Part shown: piece after piece, positions 48,101 through 59,110 of the stretch | How the letters are laid out: the number at the start of each line of letters is the position of its first letter | Position numbering within the stretch: position 1 is the stretch's first letter | Source: Sorex araneus | Taxonomy: Eukaryota > Chordata > Mammalia > Eulipotyphla > Soricidae | DNA: 64,000 nucleotides | Assembly (NCBI RefSeq): GCF_027595985.1 | Contig: NC_073303.1 | Location: forward strand, 372,012,386-372,076,385 | Reading direction: 5' to 3' | Translations under genes and position numbers: made by a program | The notes under the pieces: generated by a model | Told to the model about the DNA's origin: nothing | What the model saw: only the letters and a program-made list of their open reading frames with translations | Databases searched by the model: none

Positions 48101-48510
48101 CGTACACTTAGGTGCATATTGGTCTACAAGGATGGCTGAAATTTTGATTTAGGGGACATGGTTATGAACTCTTCAAAATTGTATCTGCTGTTTTCTACTA
48201 AAGCTGCTGTTGATAGCGATGGTTTGGTACACACTGATTAAATTTAACAATACTTTAGATGGTATTTGCCACCCATTCTACAATATATGCCCTGGGATCC
48301 TCTGCAGAACTACAATGTTTCTACATTTGAGCCATATCCCTGGTCAATTTTAAAATATATTTTACGGGTAAAGAAAGTACACTTTATAAGCAGACTGAGA
48401 CTATTCAGTAGCTTTGTGGGCAATCTATTTTCTGAATGAGTTGGTAAAATTCAGAGCATAACTAACCAGTTACTTTGAAGAGTGGAGAAGAGTGTATATC
48501 ATATTTACTT

Positions 48511-48702
48511 GTTTTGTTTTGTTTTGGTTTTTTGGGTCACACCCATCAATGCACAGGGATTACTCCTAGCTCGGCACTCAGGAATTACTCCTGTTGGTGC
48601 TCGGGGGGCCATATGGGATGATGGGAATCCAACCCAGGTTGGCCATGTTCGGTTTCCTGTGCAAGGACAGTGCCCTACCTGCTGTGGTACTGCTCCAGTC
48701 CC
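48511..48702 (-). mobile_element. Type A SINE, antisense
   Basis: GTTTTTTGGGTCACACCCATC, CACTCAGGAATTACTCCTG, GGGGCCATATGGGATG, end GGTACTGCTCCAGTCCCC. CATATTT flanks it on both sides. Confidence 0.9.
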
Positions 48703-49481
48703 CATATTTCCTTTTTTAAAGGGAAATTGATCTCAGTCAAATAAGGCACTGAAATCTTGCTTGAAAATATTCAGCAAGAAGAAAGGCTGATCCTGGCTCT
48801 GAAAAGCTTCATTGTTTTCACAGCATTTTTACTGAACTTTGTCTTACTTTCAGCACACTGGAAATGAACTTCAGTAATCAGGAACTCGTCAGATTTATTA
48901 GGTAAATGCTAACAGTAGAACTCTCAGCACTGTTTTGGGTTTTAGCAGGTATCCTGAGTAGCAGTGGATTCACTCAGTATGGATTAATCACCAGCAACAC
49001 ACACTGATCTTGAGCCTTAAAACATTTCAATCCCAGCTGGTGCTATTTCCATGGAGTGCTCCTTCTGCTAGAGCACTAGCCAACTCTCCACTGCTGGTTC
49101 AAATCAGAGGAGGGGTAAAGATAAAAATATAAAAGCAGTCAATCACTTTAGACTTGTCAACATCACTGAAATAGTGGATGTGTTTATTCTAAACAACACA
49201 CACATATTCTGAAACTAAGAAAACTACAGAGAAGGAGGCAGAGAAAAGGCAAAGGAGTCAGGGTAATGAGTAGGAAGGAAGGGAGAGGATGTATTTGTGG
49301 TTGAAAAGACTGGTGGGTCCATGCAAGGACAGGGGGGTGGGAGAAAGAAGAAAAGGAAGGAACCTTATTTGCATTGGGTGGGAACTTCATTGGTACAAGG
49401 CGGGCTGGGAGGTGAAAGTGATCAAGTTCAGCCCTCAGTGGAGTGGGGTCATCTGCTGGTCTGCTCTGCTGATTAAATTGT

Positions 49482-49483
<2 letters not shown>
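48703..49483. other. Intronic, nothing recognised
   Basis: No gene or clear repeat. Confidence 0.4.
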
Positions 49484-49531
<48 letters not shown>

Positions 49532-49571
49532 TGCCCGTCTGTCTGTCTGTCTATCTGTCTGTCTGTCTGTC
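49484..49571. repeat. Compound (TG)n(TGTC)n microsatellite
   Basis: About 23 TG units followed by about 10 CTGT/TGTC units with a few interruptions. Confidence 0.97.
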
Positions 49572-49879
49572 TTGTAGCTTTTAAAATTATTCCTAATTAA
49601 ACCTGTCTTATGATACCATTCCCCAGATCTCTGTTTAGTTTTAGAGAATAGCATAGGAAATTGTTTATGTGGGAAGAAAGTGTCTTATTCCTGCTTCACT
49701 AAGTTCCCAGATTTTTAAAGAGTGCCAGTTTCCAGGAAGAATTTACTCCGAACGGGCCCACCCCGTGCAAGTTTAGATTGTGCCTGTACTTAAGACCCTA
49801 TGACTAGTTGAAAAGCAAACTGCTGGGTTAAGGAAGCACAAAATCAGAAGTTGCTCGTGATCTGTAATGTTCCTATAAT
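49572..49879. other. Intronic, nothing recognised
   Basis: No gene or clear repeat. Confidence 0.4.
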
Positions 49880-49893
49880 AAATCATAACCAAG

Positions 49894-50077
49894 GGGCTGG
49901 AGTGATAGCACAGCGGGTAGGGCATTTGCCTTGCACGCGGCCGACCCGGGTTCGAATCCCAGCATCCCATATGGTCCACTGAGCACCGCCAGGGGTGATT
50001 CCTGAGTGCATGAGCCAGGAGTGACCCCTGTGCATCGCCGGGTGTGACCCAAAAAGCAAAAAAAAAAAAAAAAAAAA
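49894..50077 (+). mobile_element. Type A SINE, sense, youngest-looking copy
   Basis: Near-consensus head with intact A-box-like TAGCACAGCGGG and B box GGGTTCGAATCCC, body AGCATCCCATATGG ... GCATCGCCGGGTGTGACCC, and a pure A tail of about 23. A perfect 14-bp duplication AAATCATAACCAAG flanks it (49880-49893, 50078-50091). The head resembles tRNA-Ala (TGC) from the D arm to the T arm. Confidence 0.97.
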
Positions 50078-50091
50078 AAATCATAACCAAG

Positions 50092-51617
50092 ATTTTTTTT
50101 TTTGTATCATGCATGACTTTACTCTTTGATCAAACACTTTAGGAAGAATCTTGACTCTCCATCCATGTGGCTATGTTCTGGACATAAAAATATGCAACAG
50201 TTCAATCTGGTTCCCTTGTAGGTCACATTGGAATGAGGAGACAGACATGATCTCTGTGTTGTCTGATAGAAGATTTCATAAATGTGCAATGAAAGATTAG
50301 GGAAAGCCAAATCTTTCATTGTCATCAAGTCATCCTTGGGATATCAGACAAGTCTTTAAACGGGAGCTGATATTTAAGCTGAGCTTTGAAGGATAAGAAA
50401 GGGGTCCCTGGATGAATGGGGTGAAAGAGAGCTTTTTGTTGTCCCTGAAGAGTAAACCAAACAAAGATCCAGAAATAGATACAATATCATTTATAAGGGA
50501 TTCAGCAGGCCAAAGAATAAGACAAAGCAGCCATGACCTGGAGTCACAGCATGCAAGTTGAATATTCATGCGGAGGAATATTTGTGTTTGTCTTTCGGAG
50601 CACAGGGCCGTGATCTTGGGTCCATTTAAGCTTTAGAAGGACCAACTCCATGAGAGTCAAAGGGCTTGGAGTTGGCGTGGGCCAGACCGGCGGGCCTGTT
50701 TAATGTCGGATGAGCACCACAGGCAGGGTGGGAAGGGACTTGAACTCCCGTCAAGGGGGTGAAGATAAAAGGATGAAATGTGTTAACCATGACTTGGGAA
50801 GTTGAGTTGTCACACGCTGTCCAACAGCGAATTGTTGAGTTGATCATTGGAAGGATCCAGAGGAGGGGATGAAACTCTGCCCGTCATGTTAACCGTGGCC
50901 TCGGCAGCACGAGCCAAAAAAAAAAAAGTGCACTGCACAATGAAGGCGAACTCTGTGCTTCGGGCTCATGACAGGAAATATCAAATTCACTTGCCCTTGG
51001 GCAGTGCTGACTTTAAACTGCCTGAGGGATGTGCACATGAAGTTGTTCCCTGTAATGGAACACTCGACTCTGTAACAGAGAAGGTAGTTGAGGAGAACAA
51101 GTTCTTGAACATGGTTGATGGCGAAGCCTGTAGGGTTTAATGACTCCCTGGAGAGCGTTTCTATTTAAAGCTTCACCCTTTCGGGGTGAAGAGTTCAAAC
51201 AAGGCGCCTGAAATGCACTTGGCTTTTGCATTCATTTCTACTTCTCATCCCCTTTTCCCAGAAATATGTTTTCCTCTACAGTGTGGGGGATCCGATTTGG
51301 GCTCTCACACCTATGACCCCTGTGATTCGCCATTGAACTGTATCCCCGGGCCGTGGAAGACTTTTAAACAATACCACATTAAACACTCTTAGTGGCCTTT
51401 GAAAGAAATACTATTTTAGTGAAATATTTATGAAGAGAAATAGATTAATTCAAAGTGCACCCACTGAATTGTACAATATTTATTATGAACCACTATATAA
51501 TAATGCATTACTTAGATGCAGAAGAAAATTGTGTTTAGAAAATAACTTTCAGAAAGTGTGAAAAATTTTTATTTGAGAACTTTATTGTTTTCTTGCTTAT
51601 AAGCATCTCTTCTATGA
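50092..51617. other. Intronic, nothing recognised
   Basis: No clear repeat. A 97-codon frame at 50847-51140 has no family that I recognise. Confidence 0.4.
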
Positions 51618-51631
51618 ATATGTCAAATAAT

Positions 51632-51739
51632 TCACTGTATTCACTGTTATCCCATTGTTCATCGATTTGCTCTAGCGGGCACCAGTAATGTCTCCATTGT
51701 GAGACTTCTTGTTACTGTTTTTGGCATATGGAATATTCG
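51632..51739 (-). mobile_element. Type B SINE, antisense, 5'-truncated, with 14-bp duplication
   Basis: Only the 3' 108 bp of type B (TCACTGTATTCACTGTTATCCC ... TTGGCATATGGAATATTCG). Perfect ATATGTCAAATAAT repeats lie at 51618-51631 and 51740-51753, so it inserted in truncated form. Confidence 0.95.
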
Positions 51740-51753
51740 ATATGTCAAATAAT

Positions 51754-52021
51754 GATAATAGTATTTAAATTTTTTGCAGTTAGTTGCTATTCCTTTCAGT
51801 GCCTGTGCTTATTATTTCCATTTGAAACCTAAAATGTCAAATGACATATGTATTTATATGTCATTTGACATATACAATCATATATGAAATCACATCTGTG
51901 TGTATCTGTGCACCTTCATATATTTGTAAGTGTGCATACATGTATTTGTGGACAGGCTTCTAATTCAGTGCCACACATCCATTAAATTCATACATATATA
52001 TACATTAAAATTAATATTGAG
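51754..52021. other. Intronic AT-rich stretch
   Basis: Contains an inverted repeat around 51836-51871 (AAATGTCAAATGACATATG / ATATGTCATTTGACATAT). No gene. Confidence 0.5.
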
Positions 52022-52207
52022 AGACTGGAGCAATAGCACAGCGGGTAGGGCATCTGTCTGCCTTGCACACGGCCGACCCGAGTTCGATTCCCAGCATCCC
52101 ATATGGTCCCCTGAGCACCGCCAGGGGTAATTCCTGAGTGTAGAGCCAGGAGTAACCTCTTTGTATCATCAGGTGTGACCAAAAAAAAAAAAAACAAACA
52201 AAAAAAA
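52022..52207 (+). mobile_element. Type A SINE, sense
   Basis: GACTGGAGCAATAGCACAGCGGG head with a small CTGT insertion, B box GAGTTCGATTCCC, full body, A-rich tail. Confidence 0.93.
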
Positions 52208-52274
52208 TGATATCGAAGTTTGTTCCGAGATTGTACTGTCTTTTCTTTTCCTTAGTGTTCTTAGTCAAAAAACA

Positions 52275-52385
52275 CTAATCTATTGAGGAAATTCATTATA
52301 CCCATTTTATTGGAAGTTTTTGTCATGAAGGGGCATTAGGTCTTGTCAAATGCTTTCTATGCCTCTATTGAATTTATCATTTACC
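52275..52385 (-). mobile_element. L1 ORF2 fragment, antisense
   Basis: TTTTGTCATGAAGGGGCATTAGG, TCTTGTCAAATGCTTTC, TGCCTCTATTGAATTTATCAT follow the antisense L1 ORF2 pattern. It abuts a sense L1 3' segment. Confidence 0.55.
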
Positions 52386-52725
52386 AAAAAAAAAAAATTT
52401 GTGGTATTTGCCACTACATGGATGGAACCAGAAGGTATTGTGCTGAGTGAAGTTAGTAAGACGGGTTGGGACTGATTCATAATAATTTCTCACATGTTGA
52501 ATATGAAGAAGCATAGTAGGAAAATAAGGAATGGCAAAGGCGGAAGAACCTGAACTTTTATAGAACTGAGCTTAACAAGGCAAGGAGAAGGCAGAGTGTG
52601 GGCCACCTAGTCAGTGGTGAAGGGGAACAGTGCCCTGGAGGATGGGGAAGCTGTAAGCATGGGACCGACCATTGCCAGGACTCTAAGTTCTAGAGACTAA
52701 AATAAAATAAAGTAAATAAAATAGT
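52386..52725 (+). mobile_element. L1 3' end, sense
   Basis: CTACATGGATGGAACCAGAAGG, TATTGTGCTGAGTGAAGTTAG, AATTTCTCACATGTTGAATATG, then a 3'UTR and an AAATAAAATAAAGTAAATAAAA tail: the usual end of L1 ORF2 and 3'UTR. Confidence 0.7.
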
Positions 52726-53509
52726 GCTTCCATAGCAAAACCTGCTCCTGACTTGTATTTTGTCGATGTCAAGCTGTGTTCTTTTATATTCTCACACTTG
52801 AGTGAAAAAAAAAAATTGAGATTGTAGGAATAGTATTCCTAATCAACATCTGTGTTTGGGATACTAAATCAAAAAATTGTGTACACATTGAGAAAACCTG
52901 GGCGAAGTTCTGTCCTCAACACTCCGCTCCCCGATCATTTTCTGCCCTTTTTAGATGCCCTTATGCACTGTCTTCCTTAGATTGAGGCTGGACCAAAATT
53001 CTTAGTGACCATGGTAAATAACATACTATATCATGGTTATTTGATATTCTCTTGAGTCTGCCCCGCAAAGTCTGAAACTAGTTTTGTGATTCTTTTAGAC
53101 TATGACAGAATTATTGGGAAAATAAACACAATGTGACTTCTAGTTTGAATGAATTCCTTCTCAATAGTGTAGTAGATTCTCCAGTCTTTATCCTTCATCT
53201 GTTTCTCTTTGGCCTTTCATTAAATTGACGTCTGTGGCTTTTAAAGAACTGACATTTGCCTAAATCATCTCTCTTACTCTCTGTTTAGTATGCCGATTTG
53301 TATCTCTGGTACTCGGATAGTGACTTATGAAAACAAATGATAATAACCGTTTGTTGTTTGGTGGTATGTCAGAATGTTTTTCTTAAGTGACCCCAGCTGA
53401 CTGCTTATTAAGGAAAAGGCTCTTAGAAGCTCTAGTCGTGCTCCATTGAGTCTGAGAATAGTTGCTGTAGCCAACTTCTTCTCTGAAATGGTAAAGCATA
53501 TGGAAGGTA
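52726..53509. other. Intronic, nothing recognised
   Basis: No gene or clear repeat. Confidence 0.4.
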
Positions 53510-53521
53510 TCTTCAATGTTT

Positions 53522-53705
53522 TTGTTTGTTTGTTTGTTTTTGGCTTTTTGGGCCACATCCAGAGATGCTCTGGGGTTACTCCTGGCTCTGCACTCAGGAA
53601 TTACTCCTGATGGTGCTCAGGGGACCAATGGGATGCTGGGAATCGAACCTGGGTTGTCCACGTGCAAGGCAAATGCCCTACCCACTGTGCTATTGCTCCA
53701 GCCCC
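53522..53705 (-). mobile_element. Type A SINE, antisense, with 12-bp target-site duplication
   Basis: (GTTT)n start, TTTTGGGCCACATCCAGAG ... GGAATCGAACCTGGG ... GCTATTGCTCCAGCCCC. Flanks TCTTCAATGTTT (53510-53521) and TCTTCAATATTT (53706-53717). Confidence 0.95.
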
Positions 53706-53963
53706 TCTTCAATATTTGAAAGAGATAAGAAGAACATCAAAAGGCGTTTTTTTCTGGGCTCTGTCCTGCAGGGGAGCGAGGTGCTGTGCCCGCTATAACT
53801 GAGGGAAGGTTAGCATGTGTTGAGTATGAATGTAACCGACCCAAACCCGAGCCTTGAAGGTGCTCCCCTGTCATTCTTCTCAGAGAGACTGTCAGGGCAG
53901 GGCAGGAAGTGCTCCAACCTAGGGCACTGTAGCCATTTGACGTTTTATTTTCTTGCCTGATAC

Positions 53964-54141
53964 TTTTTTTGGTTTTATTTTGTCTTGGGATAGACTTGGA
54001 GGTACACAGGACTTACTCCAGGCTCTGTGCTCAGAAGTCATTCATGGTGGGGCTCAGGGGATCATATGTGGTGCTGGGGGTTGAAGCCAGGTCTGGCGTG
54101 AGCAAGACAGGCACCCTAGCTGCTGTAGTTTCTCTCCACCC
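53964..54141 (-). mobile_element. Type A SINE, antisense, diverged
   Basis: CACAGGACTTACTCCAGGCTC, GTGCTCAGAAGTCATTCATGG, ATCATATGTGGTGCTGGGGG, end GTTTCTCTCCA. Confidence 0.75.
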
Positions 54142-55376
54142 TGCTCACCCCCCACCCCATTGCCTAAGATTGAAGGAGCAGAATGAGTATGTGTATCATT
54201 TTCCTTGAGCACTGAGCTTATGCCTCACCTTCTAGCCATTTCTGGAATGCTGTTTTTATTTTCATCTTTTAGCTTGTATTCTTGCCCGCTTGCAGACTAA
54301 CCTCAGAGCACTGTTGCTGAGCTTCACCCAGAACTGCAAGCCAGAGAGAAGCCTTGTCGCTTTGTCCTTATTGCCATTCTCAACTGGCTTCCAGAACCTT
54401 CTCAACCTCACAGACCAGTTCGGTTTGACCTGCATCAAAACGCAGCTCTTAATGAATTTCCATTTTGAAAAAAAATGCAATTATCTGAAGCATTTTGCCA
54501 TGTTCTAATTACTCTTGGTTAGCGGGCGACCTGGGAGTCTCACACAGGTTTCTGCTTAGCAGACTCAGTCTGACCTTGGCTGTCCCAACACTGACACCCC
54601 TGCTTGAAGAGCTTAATAACTTCCTTCCCTCTGGGTACATAGAACTTCTGTTTCTTCTCTCATATTTGCTGAGGGATTGGGGGATTATTCTTGACAATTG
54701 GAGTGCGGGGAAGGGGGACAGTGTCCAAACTTCCATCGCACAAAATTGGAGACACTTCTGTCGCATAAACATAGGGACACACTCCAACTGAGTGGGTCCT
54801 TCTTCATCTTATTCCAGAAAATGCATAACATGTAACAGAAAGTACTTAATATAATTCCAGTCCAGACTCTTGATTGAAAATCCAAGATTTGTGTGTGTGT
54901 GTGTTGGGGGGGTGGGGTGGGTCTAACGGTAGTAACTATAAATTGCTTCACAGCATCTCATCATACTGTATTGTCCTTAAAGTAGAACTACTAGTCAGTG
55001 TGATTGCAATAGAGACTTGATTTTGTAAAACAAATCTGAGTAAGATCGTCTTGAAGATGTCATGTAGGAAACACAGGAGTGGCAGTGCCAAACAAAATGC
55101 TGTCGCTTACCCAGGCTGTTGCATCATATTTCTTTGAGGGACACATACTAGTCCATGCTTCATGTGCTTTTTCCACTTTTATTTGACTGTCCTGGATTTC
55201 CTGTTAGTTACCTGTCCAAGACGCCTCATTTCAGTCTGAGGCATTTGATTGTAGAAAGCCCCGAGGAAATGTGATTTAAGTTTGCAAAGCCCAAAGCCGG
55301 TTGCCTTCATGGAAAGAAAGTTGGATGGAGAAGCATATAGGAAAAGTGGAAGGAGGAAACTGGACATAAAAAATAG
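54142..55376. other. Intronic, nothing recognised
   Basis: A short (TG)n run followed by G-runs at 54889-54921. No gene or other clear repeat. Confidence 0.4.
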
Positions 55377-55542
55377 GCAGGAAAGATAGAAGAGTGGCTA
55401 GAGGGCTGCCTTGCACAAGCCAGGCCTGGGTGTGACCTCCACTACCTCAAAAGACCCCCGAAGCCCACCAGGAGTGATCTGAGCTCAGGCTAAGCTCTGA
55501 ATGAAGCCAGGAATTGCCCCCAAGACCAGTTAATAAATAAAC
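55377..55542 (+). mobile_element. Type A SINE, sense, diverged
   Basis: GGCAGGAAAGATAGAAGAGTGG head, CACCAGGAGTGATCTGAGCTC body, AATAAATAAAC tail. Confidence 0.7.
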
Positions 55543-55600
55543 AAGCTACATAGTAAGTTATTATAAGATAATGCCTATATTTTATGCTCAGAAATTAACA

Positions 55601-55888
55601 TCATCATCATCATCATCCCGTTGATCGTCGAATTTTTCAAGCAGTCTCAGTAATGTCTCCATTAGTCCTAGTCTTGAGATTTTAGAAGTCTCTCTCTACT
55701 CATTCTTCCCAACGATGCCACATTGGATGCTCTTTCAGGGTCAGGGGAATAAGCCCCAGCTTGTTACTGGTTTTGACACATGAATACATCATGAGGAGTT
55801 TGCGAGGCTCTCCCATGTGGGCAGGAAACTCTCAGTAGCTTGCCAGTTTCTCCCAGAGGGAGAAGTAGGCTATAAGGTATCGCGTGGC
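55601..55888 (-). mobile_element. Type B SINE, long variant, antisense, with target-site duplication
   Basis: Carries the extra segment seen at 17544 (CTTGAGATTTTAGAAGTC ... CTCATTCTTCCCAACGATG ... GCTCTTTCAGGGTCAGGGG). Flanks AGAAATTAACA (55590-55600) and AGAAATTAGCA (55889-55899) form an 11-bp duplication. A (CAT)n run lies at the 3' end of the element. Confidence 0.85.
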
Positions 55889-55899
55889 AGAAATTAGCA

Positions 55900-56441
55900 T
55901 TCTTGCCATAATTCATACACCACTATCATTTCCTAACACTATAGTCTAAAATACAGAGGCCCCAAACTTATTTAACCTACTACCCCCTTTTCATAAAAAA
56001 AAAATGATTGTCTCAGATGCATCCTAAAATCTCCATTAAGTGAAAAAATAGCACAACTATGCCTTACTGAGGCACTGCCACCCCACTTACCTGCCTGCAT
56101 CTTTGCAGTGCTTAGGATGCGGGGCATTTTGGGAGATGGTCAGTGCAATTCTGGTGCTCATGAAGTCATAAACTCACAGCATCAAAGCTGAGCTGGTCTT
56201 TAATACGTAAAGCTATAGGGTGTCTTCCACGTATCAAGTGGGAGAGCATAATAGGACGATATTCCATGACTATGAGTTATCACGGGGCCGGAGGGGGCTC
56301 TCAGGAGTTGGCAAATGACTTGAGAAAAGTGAAATAGTGGTGCTGGTGCTGCTAAAATAGAATGTGAAAAAAATATCAAGTCAGAAGAGCCATGTGTAAA
56401 GAGAAGAGCAGACAATGGGTAAGCTGTTGTGTTGCATTTGG
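55900..56441. other. Intronic, nothing recognised
   Basis: No gene or clear repeat. Confidence 0.4.

Positions 56442-56487
<46 letters not shown>
56442..56487. repeat. (TG)n with (CG)n end
   Basis: About 17 TG units followed by CGCGCGCG and a short TG run; alternating purine-pyrimidine throughout. Confidence 0.95.
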
Positions 56488-56488
<1 letters not shown>

Positions 56489-58071
56489 CACTCACGCTTG
56501 GGAGGTCAAAGGCCAAAGAGACACACAAATCTTATATTCATTTACTATCAGTTGTGACTGGGATATGCCTTCCTGATCTGCCAGCAGGTGCTAGGACATG
56601 GGGTGTGCAAGAACACGCTTCTTCATGGCCAGACCTAGCTTCAAAGCTGTGTCACGGTGGTGTAAGCTTCCGCCCTGTTCAACCACTTTCTCTTCGTCTC
56701 ATATGAAGTCAGTAATGCCCAACACTGACTTTTGTTAGGAGAATTAAAACCCCTTTACCGCTGTATCTGGCACAGAATCACACTCAAATATAGTAGCTCA
56801 TTCCCTGAGCTGTTTGAATAAGAGAACTCTAAGCCAATGTGTCATCCGGGTAGCTCAAAGGGAAGATAACAAGTAAAAAACCAAGAAGCACCAGATAGGA
56901 AAAAATGAGAGGGACTCCAGGCTTGAATGGCAGCGAGGAGCCTTTGAGGTGGGGGGCGGGGAGGACCGTGTGCAGAAGAATTTCCCATCCAGTCATCCTT
57001 ATCCAGCCCTGTCCCATAGGTCTCCAGGTCTGAAGCCCAGAATGCATTGCTCTGCAGGGGGTCTGATTATACCTGACATGTGACAGCACAGACCCAGTGC
57101 TCTGGGATGCTTTGAAGAAGGTTTTGAATCACAAGCACTGTAAGGAAATATTCCTCTGGCATCCTTTTAAAATTGTTTTGTTTGTTTAGGTCTACAGCAA
57201 AAGGGGGTTTTAGTTAATGGAAGCGACATAGAAAGCAAGAGGTAGAACACCCGCCCCCAAAGATGCCCTCCAGCTGTGTTTCTCTCCCCTAATATCCCTC
57301 AGTCTAAGGCTGCTACCAGGAAATCATTATCACACAGTATTGCTGCAAGGAGTTTGGGATAGTTCAAATTGAAATAATACATCCAGACCATGTATCTATA
57401 ATGTGACAGCAAGAAGCAGAGAGAAAATGTATCACGTTGTAAATCTTGGAGCTAGAAAGAGCAAATGGGTTTTCTTAGCATGCATATTTGTAAGTGTCAT
57501 TAATTGAATTTTGCTTAAATTAGCCGATAAATTATAAACCAGTCCCATTGATAATATTTCCTTGAATGTAGGAGCCTTTATTCCAACAGTCCTGTTTCTG
57601 TAGTCTATAAATTTTAATATCTCCTCCAAAGATATTTTAGGGTGTGTTCTTGGCAGAATTTTGAAATAGAAAGCTAATTGTTTTTGTTGAATTAGCTTAA
57701 CCAAATTCAAGCCTTTCTACACCTGGCAAAGCAAATTGACAGTCTCAAGTGCCGAGAAATAGATGTTCTAATGTCTTTTCTCTCCTTAACTGTCTTCCAT
57801 AAAATAGATATTTTTGAAATTACAGGAAAGACTCTTAGCAGATGAGTCTGTGGGGTTTTCTGATGATATGGTAGTTGAAACATGTTCTGAAACACTTCTC
57901 TCGTTCCCACGGTGCCAGATCCACACACTTCCCCTGTGTGATTTTATGAATTACTTTTACTAACACATTCCTTAAAAAGACCATCTATGTTAGGCACCAG
58001 GATGGATTCTAGCTTGCTCTTTGTTTGGAGGGACTTACTGAGATTTAGAGATCAAAGGAGATTTTAAGACT
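56488..58071. other. Intronic, nothing recognised
   Basis: No recognised repeat or exon in about 1.6 kb. Confidence 0.4.
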
Positions 58072-58352
58072 TCCTTCTTTCCTTCCTTCCTTCCTTCCTT
58101 CCTTCCTTCCTTCCTTCCTTCCTTCCTTCCTTCCTTCCTTCCTTCCTTCCTTCCTTCCTTTCTTCCTCTCTCTCTTTCTTTCTTCCTTCATTTCTTCCTT
58201 CCTTCCTTCCTTCCTTCCTTCCTTCCTTCCTTCCTTCCTTCCTTCCTTCCTTCCTTCCTTCCTTCCTTCCTTCCTTCCTCCCTCCCTCCCTCCCTCCCTC
58301 CCTCCCTCCCTCCCTCCCTCCCTCCCTCCCTCCCTCCCTCCCTCCCTCCCTC

Positions 58353-58440
<88 letters not shown>

Positions 58441-58448
58441 TTTCTTTC
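58072..58448. repeat. Polypyrimidine tetranucleotide tract (TTCC)n(CTCC)n(TTTC)n
   Basis: About 375 bp of pure pyrimidine on the + strand apart from one A (58190 region): TTCC units, a short mixed part, more TTCC, then about 20 CTCC units, then about 22 TTTC units. It directly abuts the 3' end of the antisense L1 at 58449, so it probably grew from the L1 A-rich tail. Lysine/arginine/glutamate repeat frames on the minus strand are artefacts. Confidence 0.97.
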
Positions 58449-59110
58449 ATCACCGTGAGATACAGGTACAAGGTTTAATGTTTGACTTTCAATCATGCAA
58501 TGATCAAACACCCACTTCTCCACCAGTGCACATTCTCTACCACCAATGTCCTCAGTATACCCCCCTTTCCCATCCTCCCCCTTCCTCCATGGCAGCCAAT
58601 ATTCCCCATAGTCTCTCTCGACTTTTGGCCATTATGGGTTGTAATACAGATACTGAGAGGTTATCATGTTTGGACCTTTATCTACTTTCAGCACACATCT
58701 CTCATCCTGACTGATTACTCCAGACATTATTGACTTAGTGATCCCTTCTTAATTTCATCTGCCTTCTCCCCCAGCTCATGAGACAGGCTTCCAAATATGG
58801 GACATTATTCCTGGGCTTTGTGTCTACTATCCTTGTGTGTCAGTCTTGTATTAATTTATATTCCACAAATGAGTGCAGTCCTTCTATGTCTGTCCCTCTC
58901 TTTTCTGACTCATTTCACCTAGCATGATATTCTCCATGTCCATCCACTTATAATCAAATTTCATGACTTCATCTCTCCTAACAGCTGCATAGTATTCCAT
59001 TGTGTAGACATACCAAGTTTCTTTAAGCAGTCATCTGTTCTCCAGCATTTGGGTTGTTTCCAGATTCTGGCTATTTTGGGCAGTGCTGCAAACATGCACA
59101 TCCTTTCAAC
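58449..59110 (-). mobile_element. L1 3' end, antisense
   Basis: ATCACCGTGAGATACAGG, GATCAAACACCCACTTCTCC, GAGAGGTTATCATGTTTGG, then TGACTCATTTCACCTAGCATG, CTGCATAGTATTCCATTGTG and GTTGTTTCCAGATTCTGGC, which are antisense L1 ORF2 3'-end landmarks. ORF2 remnant only, not intact. Confidence 0.85.

Noticed and set aside
49894-49970. tRNA gene (Ala-like) in SINE heads
   Set aside because: The A and B boxes and the tRNA-like fold are present, but the sequence continues into a SINE body with A tail and target-site duplication, and recurs dozens of times. It is a SINE head, not a tRNA gene.
50847-51140. 97-codon + frame as a possible small gene or processed pseudogene
   Set aside because: Composition is plausible but no family is recognised, there is no A tail or duplication, and the first ATG lies by chance in AT/GC-mixed sequence.
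58064-58523. Minus-strand frames of KERK/EGRK repeats (135 and 111 codons); similar at 15911-16329
   Set aside because: Direct translations of tetranucleotide microsatellites.
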